Shown: positions 34,742 to 43,740, numbered from the stretch's first letter. The stretch is 64,000 nt of DNA from an uncultured Sphaerochaeta sp. (GCF_963677075.1 NZ_OY781873.1:3063715-3127714), one strand, 5' to 3'. The notes: generated from the letters alone by a model not told the origin. Numbers and translations: made by a program.

Positions 34742-35046
34742 ACTTACTCCTTTGGCCCAATGAAGCAGGATATTTAAGAAATGACCAATTTGAATCAAAC
34801 GCTCTCAAGAGCGTGTTAGCATTAGCTTGAATGTAAGATTGCTAATAATTAGCAAATAAACCCTGTTTATACATCTCAAAAATTGAGGTTAAACCTTTTA
34901 CTATTTAATAGGAGTGTACATCTGTCATAGGCTGTTGTCATGCTTTTTCTTCGAATTAGAGCAAAAAAATCTCCACCTGACATGACAGATGGAAATTTAT
35001 ATCAAAATAAAGACCTATCTATAAGATAGAATAAGTGGGACTGATT
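34742..35046. other. AT-rich intergenic region between cargo genes
   Basis: No gene seen. It contains the terminator at 34963-34992 for the secreted-protein gene, a perfect palindrome ACGCTCT-CA-AGAGCGT (34799-34814) about 60 bases upstream of the protease start that could be an operator, and a second repeat CATCTGTCAT (34919-34928) inverted relative to the terminator arm. Confidence 0.55.
34963..34992 (-). terminator. Rho-independent terminator of the repressor/secreted-protein transcript
   Basis: On the minus strand CCATCTG (34992-34986) pairs with CAGGTGG (34979-34973; one G:T pair), followed by AGA and a run of seven T (34969-34963). It lies about 55 bases after the stop at 35047. Confidence 0.75.
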
Positions 35047-35670
35047 CTAGATCAAGGCATCGATAAATACTGTTATCGCACGATCTTCTGCCTTCTGAGG
35101 AGTCCGGGTAAGATAGTAGATGCAGGGAGCTGGGTAAGATTCACTATCCACATATAAGCAGATAATGGTTTTCTCTGTTACCCAGTATCTATCCATTCCA
35201 TTCCAGAATTGCATAGGAGGAAATATTGAAGGAGAATCTGTGAGTTTGAGAATATCGGAAAATTCTCCTTTATGGCTCTCTCCATACTTTGCCGTAAGCC
35301 GTTCACGGATCAAATCTATTCTTTCCTCATTAGCTGATTTTTGGAACTCATCTACTGAACTCTCAAATTGCTTTTTAGCAAGAGAATACTCTAGAGAAAC
35401 ATCTTTATGAATATAATAACTACCAGAGTATAAGGTATTGTTTTCGTTAAAATGGAATCGGACTTCATTGAAATATGGATTACCCTCAATGTCATAGCTA
35501 TATAGATCGGCCCAATCATCATCAGGATACCTACCTTCAGCTTGAATAACTTCCTGCAAGGTATCACCCCAGTTTGAATTCCGGAAATCATAAGTGTTCG
35601 GGGAAGCTGCTGCCGATGTAGCCATGAGTACCAATAAGCCAATACTCAACAAAGTAATTACTTTTTTCAT
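35047..35670 (-). CDS. Secreted/periplasmic protein behind the repressor (candidate lysogenic conversion gene)
   Basis: N-terminal signal peptide MKKVITLLSIGLLVLMATSA with cleavage likely after ASA or AAA; the mature part (about 185 aa) has many aromatic and acidic residues and no Cys cluster. ATG 35670 has AGAAGGA 5 bases upstream; a longer start at 35715 would bury the signal. It begins 16 bases after the repressor gene, so it is probably transcribed with it in the lysogen. Not recognised by family. Confidence 0.72.
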   Translation of the reverse strand: MKKVITLLSIGLLVLMATSAAASPNTYDFRNSNWGDTLQEVIQAEGRYPDDDWADLYSYDIEGNPYFNEVRFHFNENNTLYSGSYYIHKDVSLEYSLAKKQFESSVDEFQKSANEERIDLIRERLTAKYGESHKGEFSDILKLTDSPSIFPPMQFWNGMDRYWVTEKTIICLYVDSESYPAPCIYYLTRTPQKAEDRAITVFIDALI

Positions 35671-35686
35671 GTATTCCTTCTCTATA

Positions 35687-36397
35687 TCAATAAGGATGGT
35701 GATGCAGCCATCCAATCACTTTACCAACCAATGTTATCCTGTCTGCATCCACAGTGATAGGGTCATACCGATCATTCTCGCTCTTTATGGTGACCTTCCT
35801 GTCAAAGGGATTGAAAGCAACCCGCTTCACATACACCTCGTCGTCAACCGTGATTACATAGATTCCATCACCCTCCACTTCCCCTCGAACAAAAATGACC
35901 ATATCACCATCGAACATCTGAATCCCACTCATGCTGTCCCCTCGGACCTCAGCGGCAAATACCCTGTCCTTGTTCCAGGGCTTGATGAATCTACTGATGA
36001 TGGGAAGCCTTTCTCCATCTATGATGTCATCCTGGGTCCATGGTTGCCCAGGTCCTGCGGAAAGCTTCTGGGTGATGATGGGAATAGAGAGACCACCATC
36101 GGGAATTTCCTCAGCAACAAAAGACTTCTTTGTAGCTATAAAATAATTCGGCGTAGATACGGTTTTAACCTCTTTTGACTCTATTTCTTGACTCTTCATT
36201 GACCCTTTTCCGGTTAGGAGCCAATTCATATCAAACCCTTCTTGCGCTAATTTAACCTTCAACTCATCAGGAATCGCACGTTTTCCTGTCTCATAAGGGG
36301 CATATGTTGTTTGTGCAAGTCCATACCTTGCAGCAAAAACGGTTTGAGATTCCTGAAAGTTTAACCTTATTTGCTTTAATCTATCCCCAATCTCCAT
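35687..36397 (-). CDS. Phage repressor, LexA/CI type (HTH plus S24 peptidase)
   Basis: Maintains lysogeny. Helix-turn-helix at about 5-45 (MEIGDRLKQIRLNFQESQTV, AQTTYAPYETGKRAI). The S24 domain has a likely self-cleavage site in KLSAGPG (A114-G115), catalytic Ser in RGDSMSG (S155) and Lys in EVYVKRV (K191), with spacings like LexA and CI. RecA-dependent self-cleavage, so SOS induction, is expected. ATG 36397 has AGAGG at suitable distance; a frame extending to 36526 would run across the operator region. 236 aa. Divergent from the early operon. True Mu repressors do not have S24 domains, so the control is of lambda type. Confidence 0.88.
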   Translation of the reverse strand: MEIGDRLKQIRLNFQESQTVFAARYGLAQTTYAPYETGKRAIPDELKVKLAQEGFDMNWLLTGKGSMKSQEIESKEVKTVSTPNYFIATKKSFVAEEIPDGGLSIPIITQKLSAGPGQPWTQDDIIDGERLPIISRFIKPWNKDRVFAAEVRGDSMSGIQMFDGDMVIFVRGEVEGDGIYVITVDDEVYVKRVAFNPFDRKVTIKSENDRYDPITVDADRITLVGKVIGWLHHHPY

Positions 36398-36415
36398 AAA
36401 ATAACCTCTTTTGAA

Positions 36416-36466
36416 TTGACAACTAATCTTATTTGAGTTATTCTTAAATAGGTAAAAACTTTTACC
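36416..36466 (+). promoter_or_regulatory. Early promoter and palindromic operators
   Basis: TTGACA (36416-36421), a 17-base spacer and TATTCT (36439-36444) form a near-perfect sigma-70 promoter for the rightward early operon. A palindrome TATTTGAG-TTATT-CTTAAATA (36430-36450, one mismatch) covers the -10, and a second perfect one GGTAAAA-AC-TTTTACC lies at 36451-36466. Both are candidates for binding by the divergent S24 repressor and/or the Cro/Ner-like protein at 38013. Confidence 0.7.
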
Positions 36467-36519
36467 GGCCCCAATATTAACACTGAAACGGGTTGGACAC
36501 AAGAAGGAGAGGAATAGAG

Positions 36520-37260
36520 ATGGCAAAGAACAAAGAAATTATCCCTGCAAACAAACCATGGAAGTATGAAGAGAGTGTAGAGACCGCCAGGCCTCTTGTT
36601 GCTATGTACAAAAAAGTATCGCTTGATTTGGTTCGTGAGCTGTACGCAGCCAGGGAAGCATTATCGAATAGCGGATTCAGGTCCGACTTAACCTCGGGCA
36701 ATTCTGCCCAAGGTTCCTATACATGGGAAGGTTTTTGTACAGAGATTGGACTTTCGAAAAGAACGGCTAACTCTTGGCTCGCCCTTTATTCCCCGCAGGA
36801 AAACAAGCTCTACACCCCAGATGAAATGGACCAGAAGCTTGAGGAGCTTTTCCAAAAAATCCGTAAGAAACGTGAGAAGGAATTTGGATGGACACCCGAA
36901 GGCTGGACTCCTGCCCTGGAGCGTAAATATACCAAGTGGATTCAGCTCCAGAACACCCAGGAGTCCATAGAGGAGAAGGGCTACTCACAAGCCGAACTTT
37001 TCAGCCGTGAATACTTCAATCTCCTTGCACGACAAATGCAGGACGCCCCATCTGCTGAGGAAGTCCTGCGCTTCAACGACCTATGCGAGGCCTATGAAGG
37101 TCGTGTGACTGATGTAGTGAAGATCGAGGACCAGATAACCATAGTCCAGGTTGTGGAGAAAGCCCTCAGCCTGTTCCCATCGGAAAAGCGACCACTGGTA
37201 GCCCGTTCGGTAGCCAGCATCATCAATGACCTATCCGCAAATATGGAGGAAGGCAAATGA
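36520..37260 (+). CDS. First early gene product, DNA-binding-like, 246 aa
   Basis: Not recognised by name. ATG 36520 follows AGAAGGAGAGG. The central part YTWEGFCTEIGLSKRTANSW looks like a helix-turn-helix, and the following 60 residues are highly basic (KIRKKREKEFGW). The C-terminus ends LVARSVASIINDLSANMEEG. First gene after the early promoter, so a regulatory or replication role is likely. Overlaps the next gene by 4 bases. Confidence 0.65.
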   Translation: MAKNKEIIPANKPWKYEESVETARPLVAMYKKVSLDLVRELYAAREALSNSGFRSDLTSGNSAQGSYTWEGFCTEIGLSKRTANSWLALYSPQENKLYTPDEMDQKLEELFQKIRKKREKEFGWTPEGWTPALERKYTKWIQLQNTQESIEEKGYSQAELFSREYFNLLARQMQDAPSAEEVLRFNDLCEAYEGRVTDVVKIEDQITIVQVVEKALSLFPSEKRPLVARSVASIINDLSANMEEGK

Positions 37261-37586
37261 GTTATTTAAGCAAATTGCGCAAGATACGATACCTGAGATC
37301 AATCAAGGATGACCCAGATTATCAAGAAAAATCTAGGTTTTTTTCATTCAATGAAGCATATGACTTTGATCGCAAAGTTTACCTGTGGCGTCAATGGGCG
37401 ATAAAGAAGAAGAGAGGACGTTTGTTCAAGGAATTTTACTGCTTCGTTGATTATCTAAGAATGATCAGATACGAAGCAAAATCTCCCAGGATCAGAAAGG
37501 TCTGCGGAAATTTCAGGGAACATAGAAAACTCATCATGTCACACCTAGAAAAATATTGTCCGAAGGATATAAAGAATGAAGATTAA
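37257..37586 (+). CDS. Small basic early protein, 109 aa
   Basis: Very basic (many K and R) with aromatic residues, beginning MSYLSKLRKIRYLRSIKDDP. No motif recognised. ATGA overlap with the upstream early gene. Ends at the convergent end of the minus-strand gene 37583-37981. Confidence 0.55.
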   Translation: MSYLSKLRKIRYLRSIKDDPDYQEKSRFFSFNEAYDFDRKVYLWRQWAIKKKRGRLFKEFYCFVDYLRMIRYEAKSPRIRKVCGNFREHRKLIMSHLEKYCPKDIKNED

Positions 37587-37963
37587 TCAACTAGATAAGC
37601 AACGCAAAGTGCAGCCGCTTCAACTTCAGTTAGCAGAGGAATCTTCCCTTTGGATGGGTTTGCATATTTTGATTCTATCCTCCCCCTTACGTCGCAGATG
37701 TAATAGTACAAGGCTTCCTGCTCTTCCAATGAAAGCTGCTCGAGCTCAGAAACCAATGTTTTGGGAAGGGCTTTCACAGTCTCAATTGCTAACTGACGCA
37801 ACCTACTTCTGTAATTCTGAACTAACATCATGCTTCGTCGATATTCCGTCATTGGGTCATAAAAAGCAGTCGCAATATCCATCGGTTTCCAGCGCCATTC
37901 CCACTTGGAGAAAGGACGAAAAAGAGTTTTTACCAATTCATCATATGTATCAAGTATTCCCAT
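37583..37963 (-). CDS. Reverse-oriented gene inside the early region, about 126 aa
   Basis: Coherent protein on the minus strand with helical, acidic C-terminal half (LSELEQLSLEEQEALYYYI, TEVEAAALCVAYLVD) and an aromatic N-terminus. Start taken at ATG 37963 (MGILDTYDEL); GTG 37981 is also possible. The plus-strand frame over the same bases has the composition of a shadow (SSPLRRRCNSTRLPALP), so this strand is preferred. It is embedded between rightward early genes and would be transcribed against them; its function is unknown. Confidence 0.55.
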   Translation of the reverse strand: MGILDTYDELVKTLFRPFSKWEWRWKPMDIATAFYDPMTEYRRSMMLVQNYRSRLRQLAIETVKALPKTLVSELEQLSLEEQEALYYYICDVRGRIESKYANPSKGKIPLLTEVEAAALCVAYLVD

Positions 37964-38012
37964 TCCAGCATGGTAGAACACTTTTTATGAGAACGCAACA
38001 GGAGGTTTCCAG

Positions 38013-38285
38013 ATGATGAAAGGATACATCCACACATTCATTGTCCTTCGTCTTAGCAAGATGAAACTGAGTCAATCAAAGCTTGCAGAGCAATGCGGAG
38101 TATCAGTGACCATGGTCAACCTGATACTGACAGGAAGGAAAAAATCAGCTCCTGTCCAGGCAAAGATCGCAGCGATCCTAGGCTTCCCGGATTGGAAGAT
38201 GCTTGAGGCATCGGCAAAAACCATTACTCCATTGCTCGATGTCATATACAACCGCCCAACCTATGGAGAGGAGGCAGTCGGATGA
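38013..38285 (+). CDS. Cro/Ner-like HTH regulator, 90 aa
   Basis: Helix-turn-helix at about 18-45: MKLSQSKLAEQCGVSVTMVN, LILTGRKKSAP. Shine-Dalgarno AGGAGG precedes the tandem ATGATG at 38013. It overlaps the transposase start by 4 bases, the place of Ner in Mu. Likely represses early transcription or the repressor gene. Confidence 0.75.
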   Translation: MMKGYIHTFIVLRLSKMKLSQSKLAEQCGVSVTMVNLILTGRKKSAPVQAKIAAILGFPDWKMLEASAKTITPLLDVIYNRPTYGEEAVG

Positions 38286-40402
38286 GTGACGGATGGATAA
38301 CAGTAAAAGCCATTGCCAAAGCCTTGGGAAAAAGCACAAGAACGGTACAGCTGAAAATCAAGAAAGACATGAACATCAAGTCACGCATGAAGGATGGGAG
38401 AAGTCTTGAAATCTACATTGGATCCCTTCCTTCTGATTGGCAGATGAAGATCAGGGCAACATCCCCGGTTGTTGTGGCTAATCGCTCGGCCGTAACGGCT
38501 ATGGTGCCTTCTGCGAAAACTCTTGATGCATCTGATGCCCCTGCAACAGTTGCCAATATCGGAGCTGCTCTCACCGATGCACAGCGCAAGCGCCTGATGA
38601 TCTCCGCAATGATCAAGGACTGCCCTCCCACTCTCACCAAGACACAGTGGATTGCGAAGGTTGCCAGGATAAACGGGGTGAGTATTTCTACTGTCAGGCG
38701 GATTGAAAATGAAGTAGCAGTCCATGGAACAGTACAGGTGATCCGGAAATCTGGAAGGAACACCAAGTGGGATGCTGCAGCCATCGAATATCTGAAATCG
38801 TTCTACCTGCAGGCAATGTCAGAAATTGGGACTTGCTCCAAATCTGCAGCATGGAAGGCCTGTCAGAAAGAAGCAGAGAAGAAAGGGTGGTCGATAGGCA
38901 GCAGATCGAGCGCCTATACAATCCTGGATGATATCCATCACCTCCTTGTTGAAAAGGCTATGGGTGGACGCAGGGCATTGGACAATTACTTCTATATCGC
39001 CCGAGACCTTTCCTTGCTTGCTCCATTCCAGGTAGTGGTAGGTGATCAGCACATTTTTGACTATTGGGTTGCAGACTACAATACAGGACGCATATGGAGG
39101 CCGGAGTGTTACCTGTGGCTGGATATGAAAACAAGGCTTATCTATGGAATCGCCTTTGCCGAAAACCATTACAACGCCACCACCGTCCGTGATGCGCTCA
39201 GGTTCGGTCTCTATCGGTTCGGTCGTCCGGATTGCACCTACAACGACAACGGCAGCAGCGAGTGCAGCAAGGCCATTACATCGATGGTTGATGATCTCCT
39301 GCGCGATGGAATCAATACCAAGGATGTAACGGATCTTTACCGAGCTCCAGATGGTACCTATGTGATCGCCGACGAGGATGAGAACAAGGTCATTGATCTC
39401 GCTTCTTCTGCTGAAGAATGGAAAGCCAAGCATCGCAGGATTTACGCAAATGTAAAGAATGCAAAAACCAAGCCTATTGAACGTTTCTTCAGAACCCTTG
39501 AGTCGATGCTTGATGACAAGATGTTGCCTGGACGATGTGCCACTCCAGGGGCTGCTGCAGCTGTCGACGAGGTTGAACGCGCAAGACTCGAAAAACAGAA
39601 AGAAAAGTGCGAGCTCCTGTCCTTTGAACAGTTCATGACAGTGGTTGTGCAAGTCCTGGCTGAGTACGAGGAAACCAAGCACTCGACCTTGAAGATGTCC
39701 CCACGGCATCGGCTTGAGATTGATGAGGCTGAAGGGTTCAAGCTGAAGAAATATGAACCAAAGGAACTGTACCGAATCGAGTTGATTACTGCAGATCGCA
39801 AGAAAGCAAAAATCCAACGAGGAAGGGTATTGGTCAACGGAATATGGTATCAGGGAGAAGAGCTCTCAGCCTCTGGTTCTGATTTGCTTGATACGGGCCT
39901 GTGGAGCCATGACGGTGAATATGTTGAAGTCAGGTACTCAAAGTATACAGGACTCTGCTATGCAATCGTAAAGGGTGAGGCAAGGAAGCTCGAGCCGGTC
40001 AAGAAGATTGAGATGTTGGATGAAGTCAGCATGGTGGAAGCCATGTGCGACAAGAACCGACAGATCAGGGCTGTCACTGAAGTCTTCAATGCAATAACCA
40101 AGTCAATCGGATCTGTGAAGTACACAGCTACTGAGGATGAAACTTCACAGGACCAAGCCCCGATATCCCCGGAAAAAGAATCAACCGAAGAGAAAGAATT
40201 TCGTAAAGCACTACCCTTTCTGCCTCTCCATCACACGAGCTGGGAGAGATACCAATGGTGTCTTGACATTATCATCGCTGGGTGCCCGCTTTCAGAGAAA
40301 GATAAGAACTGGGCACGTAATTACAGGGAATCTTCCGAGTACGAGGAGTATTTGGAATTTTGGACAAATTATGAGCTAAGAATCAAGGAGGAAATCTTAT
40401 GA
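38282..40402 (+). CDS. MuA-like DDE transposase
   Basis: Catalyses strand transfer for integration and replicative transposition. N-terminal winged helix (TVKAIAKALGKSTRTVQLKI), a second DNA-binding region (about 95-170), then an rve-type catalytic core with acids in VVGDQHIFDYW (about D255), TYNDNGSSE (about D322) and PIERFFRTLE (about E400), followed by a beta-barrel and a charged C-terminal tail that in Mu contacts MuB. Length 706 aa versus 663 in Mu. Directly followed by the MuB-like ATPase (ATGA overlap). Confidence 0.93.
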   Translation: MSDGWITVKAIAKALGKSTRTVQLKIKKDMNIKSRMKDGRSLEIYIGSLPSDWQMKIRATSPVVVANRSAVTAMVPSAKTLDASDAPATVANIGAALTDAQRKRLMISAMIKDCPPTLTKTQWIAKVARINGVSISTVRRIENEVAVHGTVQVIRKSGRNTKWDAAAIEYLKSFYLQAMSEIGTCSKSAAWKACQKEAEKKGWSIGSRSSAYTILDDIHHLLVEKAMGGRRALDNYFYIARDLSLLAPFQVVVGDQHIFDYWVADYNTGRIWRPECYLWLDMKTRLIYGIAFAENHYNATTVRDALRFGLYRFGRPDCTYNDNGSSECSKAITSMVDDLLRDGINTKDVTDLYRAPDGTYVIADEDENKVIDLASSAEEWKAKHRRIYANVKNAKTKPIERFFRTLESMLDDKMLPGRCATPGAAAAVDEVERARLEKQKEKCELLSFEQFMTVVVQVLAEYEETKHSTLKMSPRHRLEIDEAEGFKLKKYEPKELYRIELITADRKKAKIQRGRVLVNGIWYQGEELSASGSDLLDTGLWSHDGEYVEVRYSKYTGLCYAIVKGEARKLEPVKKIEMLDEVSMVEAMCDKNRQIRAVTEVFNAITKSIGSVKYTATEDETSQDQAPISPEKESTEEKEFRKALPFLPLHHTSWERYQWCLDIIIAGCPLSEKDKNWARNYRESSEYEEYLEFWTNYELRIKEEIL

Positions 40403-41322
40403 TTAGTTTGAAGCGTGGGATTGAGAAATCGGGATTGAGCATGAACAAGGTTGCAGATAGCTTAGGAGTATCTGCAAGTCAATTGAGCCTCGTTGCATCT
40501 CACAATTACTCAGGATGGCAGCAACGAGAGATCGAATTAATCGAGTCGATGGTCTCCCATGGACTTCTCAGGAAAGAGGATGCTGACCTGGAGCCATCGG
40601 GTAACACATCAACTGGAAACTTTAGGGTTGATCCATATCGGTTCATTACTACACAGAACGTCATCGCCATCGACACCCTTGCTAAGGATTTGCTGGATCC
40701 CACGACAACCTTGAATGCCTCGATCGGTGTGGTGATGGGTCACGCTGGATACGGGAAGACCACTGCAATCCAGCACTTCTGCAGCATCAATGAACGAGCA
40801 ATCTATGTTCTCTATGTTGAGGGATATACGCTCAACATGCTGATGCAACAGATTGTGCATGAGTTCAATGCAGTTCCAAACCGTACGTTCGCCAAAAATA
40901 TGGAGACGATCAAGACTGCTACTTGTGTATACCGTCGTTTGATTGTCATCGATGAGGCTGACAGGCTTCCCATCAAATATCTTGAATCTCTGCGTGGGCT
41001 GAATGAGGTCTGCGGCGTCCCAATCATGCTCGTAGGGGAACACACCCTAGCCACCAAGATGACTTCGCTCCCCCGCCTGGAGTCACGAGTCAGAAGCAAG
41101 CCAGTAATTTTCTCACCGCTTTCTCCGTTTGATGTGGGTGTGTTTTACAAGGATGCAGTCGGAATTGACCTTGGAGGCGATGAGAAGATGAAGACATTGC
41201 TGCTTAAGCGTTGCCGTGGAGATTTCAGAATCATGGTCAACGACGCTCATCGGATCGTATCAGCAATGAATGCATCAGGAATCACAGAACTGACAAAGGA
41301 GGTCACCCTTGCTGTTAAGTAA
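40399..41322 (+). CDS. MuB-like AAA+ target-selection ATPase
   Basis: Binds target DNA and activates the transposase; also gives target immunity. N-terminal HTH (GLSMNKVADSLGVSASQLSL), Walker A GHAGYGKTT at about residue 113, Walker B RRLIVIDEADRLP at about 188, and a C-terminal domain. 307 aa, as in Mu (312). Confidence 0.92.
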   Translation: MISLKRGIEKSGLSMNKVADSLGVSASQLSLVASHNYSGWQQREIELIESMVSHGLLRKEDADLEPSGNTSTGNFRVDPYRFITTQNVIAIDTLAKDLLDPTTTLNASIGVVMGHAGYGKTTAIQHFCSINERAIYVLYVEGYTLNMLMQQIVHEFNAVPNRTFAKNMETIKTATCVYRRLIVIDEADRLPIKYLESLRGLNEVCGVPIMLVGEHTLATKMTSLPRLESRVRSKPVIFSPLSPFDVGVFYKDAVGIDLGGDEKMKTLLLKRCRGDFRIMVNDAHRIVSAMNASGITELTKEVTLAVK

Positions 41323-41779
41323 GGAAGACAGAGCACTTGCCTTTGGTACGCCTGTATTTGCACGACAATTGCTGAAATACATACAGGCGTCCGGGCAAGC
41401 AGGAGTCACGCGTGCCCAGATGCATGAGGTTTTTGCCGATATCAAACGTAACACATTCGATTACGCAATAGCAAAAATGCTCAAGCAACAAGCGATTGAA
41501 TTTGATGGGCATGTGTATCGCTCAACAGGCAGGGTGCAAGTAGGAGCTGCCAAAGCTGATAGAGCCTGGAAAGCAGCAAGAATCCTTCACACCTTTACCG
41601 CCAAGCAATTGGCTCTTACAGCCGATGTTCCAATTCGATATGCAATCGATTTGTGCCATACCTGGCTCACTGCCAGATTTATCAACCGTATAGGGTCAAT
41701 CCACAGGGAATCACTGTATCGCATGATCTCGAATGAGATTGTAAGGCCTGTCATGTCCAGGCCGAAGGAGAAGAAATGA
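41309..41779 (+). CDS. Early protein with winged-helix-like domains, 156 aa
   Basis: Two similar helical blocks: LLKYIQASGQAGVTRAQMHE and ARILHTFTAKQLALTADVPI, each resembling a winged helix. Overlaps the ATPase end by 14 bases. In Mu-like phages this position holds small early regulators. Exact role unknown. Confidence 0.6.
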   Translation: MLLSKEDRALAFGTPVFARQLLKYIQASGQAGVTRAQMHEVFADIKRNTFDYAIAKMLKQQAIEFDGHVYRSTGRVQVGAAKADRAWKAARILHTFTAKQLALTADVPIRYAIDLCHTWLTARFINRIGSIHRESLYRMISNEIVRPVMSRPKEKK

Positions 41780-42270
41780 GTAGAAGCACCTTGATTACCA
41801 GAATTCATCTTGCAAAGCAGAAAGCACGTGTCTGCCATGACTGTGGAAAATTTTTCTTTGGAAAGGAATGTACTTGTGGAAGCAAATTCTCTAATCCCAT
41901 GAGGGATTGCAAATATAGGGAATTACTCATGGAACTTACAGGAGAAAGCTCGTGTACGGCGATGACGGATGAACAACTTCGGAAGGTTGATCAACTGTTT
42001 GACCGTGCAGGATTCTCCAAGGCTTATCCATACAATCCACCACCGGAGCGCCGAGAGAAATATGCAGTCATCCGACAGATTGAAAGGCGGGCGAAAGCTG
42101 TTCTGGGAAAAGGATGGGAAAATCGTGTTTCGGGATTCTGCAAGGCAACAATAGGAAAAACCGAACTACATCGCCTTACAGGCAAAGAGTTGCGCAAGGT
42201 AATCGGATGGATCAACCGATTGGATAAAAAACAGAAAAGCGAAGGAGCAGCAAATGAAAAAGGAAATTGA
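41776..42270 (+). CDS. gemA: GemA-like protein (Mu gp16, DUF1018)
   Basis: Mu GemA modulates host gene expression and DNA supercoiling. The C-terminal part (about 88-155) matches DUF1018: REKYAVIRQIERRAKAVLGK, then LHRLTGKELRKVIGWINRLD. N-terminal residues 20-45 hold a Cys pattern CHDCGKFFFGKECTCG, a likely zinc finger not present in Mu GemA. 164 aa. Confidence 0.82.
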   Translation: MSRSTLITRIHLAKQKARVCHDCGKFFFGKECTCGSKFSNPMRDCKYRELLMELTGESSCTAMTDEQLRKVDQLFDRAGFSKAYPYNPPPERREKYAVIRQIERRAKAVLGKGWENRVSGFCKATIGKTELHRLTGKELRKVIGWINRLDKKQKSEGAANEKGN

Positions 42271-42871
42271 TGGCAAGACCTATTATAAGAACAGCAAGGG
42301 GAACCTCGTTCCTGAGGACCTTATCAAGCCATACGACCTGATAAAAGACCAGACTGTCAATCTGGCATTCAGCAAGGTCATGGACCTTAGGCATCAAATG
42401 ATAGAGACGAAGGCAGAGGTTATGGCCATGATAGCCGAACTACAACAGGTTCTTGCTGATCAATACCAGATCACCCTGGGGGGGAAGAAAGAGAACCTGA
42501 TGGTCAGCTCCTTCGATGGGGCTGTAAGGATCGTCGTTGCAATGAATGAGTACCAATCTTTCGATGAGAAAATCCACATTGCAAAGCAGGTGATCGACAG
42601 CTGCATTGAGCGCTGGGCAGAAGGTACCAACGCCAACCTCAAGGTAATCATCGACCAGGCGTTCGCCATCAACCAATCGGGACATATGGATATTCGCAGC
42701 ATCGTTAATCTCCGGAGGCTGAACATTGATGATGAGGAATGGAAGAAAGCGATGGACATCATTTCTGACAGCCTCCAGACGGTTGTGTCCAAGCAATATT
42801 TCAGGGTCTACAGGCGGGATAGTGAAGGCAAATATTTGATGGTCAATCTTGATCTGGCAAGTATGCAATAG
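42254..42871 (+). CDS. DUF3164 early phage protein
   Basis: Matches DUF3164 proteins of Mu-like phages: an N-terminal YYKNSKGNLVPEDLIKPYDL segment, a coiled-coil region and a C-terminal LQTVVSKQYFRVYRRDSEGK. 205 aa. Function unknown. Overlaps gemA by 17 bases. Confidence 0.82.
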   Translation: MKKEIDGKTYYKNSKGNLVPEDLIKPYDLIKDQTVNLAFSKVMDLRHQMIETKAEVMAMIAELQQVLADQYQITLGGKKENLMVSSFDGAVRIVVAMNEYQSFDEKIHIAKQVIDSCIERWAEGTNANLKVIIDQAFAINQSGHMDIRSIVNLRRLNIDDEEWKKAMDIISDSLQTVVSKQYFRVYRRDSEGKYLMVNLDLASMQ

Positions 42872-43567
42872 GTGGTGTGTGTGAGTGATGAACTTGATTT
42901 GGAGATTGGTGTCCTATCTTCTGAAGAAATGCTTAAACTTGCCGTTGAACAAGGACGTCGCTTTTTTAGCAGACGCGAGTCAGCTGCAATATTGGGCATA
43001 ACCCCCGGACAAGCCGGTGATCTGATGAAGCTTTGTAGGTTGGACGCTTTCTGGATTGGAGGAGAGTATAGAGTCCATTGGACATCGCTCGCCTCCTTCC
43101 TGGAGGAGTTTGGCTGGATTAGGCAACAGTACCTGAATTATCTATCGTTCACACAACCAAGAGAAGTCAAGCATTTCTGGAAAACAAGAAAGATTATGCA
43201 TAACGGTGGAAGTATCGAAAATGTAAGGGCTTTGCTGGAACGGCAGCTTGTTAAGGATTGGCTGATTTATAGGATAGCCGATCGAAAATTGCCAGAAACA
43301 GATCAACCGATTGAGGAGCAGACTTTCAGGGATTGGTATGACATTCCTGGAATGGATCTTCCTTCGACTGCAAGCTGTCTGCAATGGGCAAGGCTAATTG
43401 GCACAAGGCCCTCTGTTATTGGGGTCTCTCCTTATACAACCATTACCTATCCGGAAATGTTCGACTGGCTCGTAGAACGTGAAGTTGTGAATCTACCTGT
43501 CTTTCGCCAAGAAAATATTGAAGAGAAAGAACCAGAAAATTTTGATCCTCAACTTGCTCTATTTTAA
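42872..43567 (+). CDS. Early protein with MerR/excisionase-like HTH, 231 aa
   Basis: The N-terminal half (RRFFSRRESAAILGITPGQA, LCRLDAFWIGGEYRVHWTSL) has the form of a helix-turn-helix of the excisionase/MerR kind. The rest is unrecognised. The exact start is unclear: several GTG codons (42872, 42875, 42881) are in frame; GTG 42881 would give VSDELDLEIG. Follows DUF3164 directly. Confidence 0.6.
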   Translation: MVCVSDELDLEIGVLSSEEMLKLAVEQGRRFFSRRESAAILGITPGQAGDLMKLCRLDAFWIGGEYRVHWTSLASFLEEFGWIRQQYLNYLSFTQPREVKHFWKTRKIMHNGGSIENVRALLERQLVKDWLIYRIADRKLPETDQPIEEQTFRDWYDIPGMDLPSTASCLQWARLIGTRPSVIGVSPYTTITYPEMFDWLVEREVVNLPVFRQENIEEKEPENFDPQLALF

Positions 43568-43584
43568 TTTCTATTGGAGGTTTT

Positions 43585-43740
43585 ATGAATTTTATAAGAG
43601 CCATGGGTTTATTTATTTTCCTGATAGGCGGTTTCCTCATCATGTTGAGTTGCTTGTTCAGGATAAGGATCTACCGGTTTGGTATGTCACTCTTTGTCTT
43701 GGGAACCACAATGGTGTTGCTTCCCCTGGCTGCGGTATGA
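43585..43740 (+). CDS. Small membrane protein, 51 aa
   Basis: A short gene with a strong GGAGG 6 bases before ATG 43585: MNFIRAMGLFIFLIGGFLIM, then a second hydrophobic segment (SLFVLGTTMVLLPLAAV). Two membrane helices separated by a short basic loop. A superinfection exclusion or early membrane role is possible; a longer frame on the same strand (43518-43760) lacks a ribosome site and is rejected. Confidence 0.6.
   Translation: MNFIRAMGLFIFLIGGFLIMLSCLFRIRIYRFGMSLFVLGTTMVLLPLAAV

Noticed and set aside
37576..38016. Plus-strand frame of 146 codons in the early region
   Set aside because: Composition is unprotein-like and the minus strand holds a more coherent protein over the same bases.
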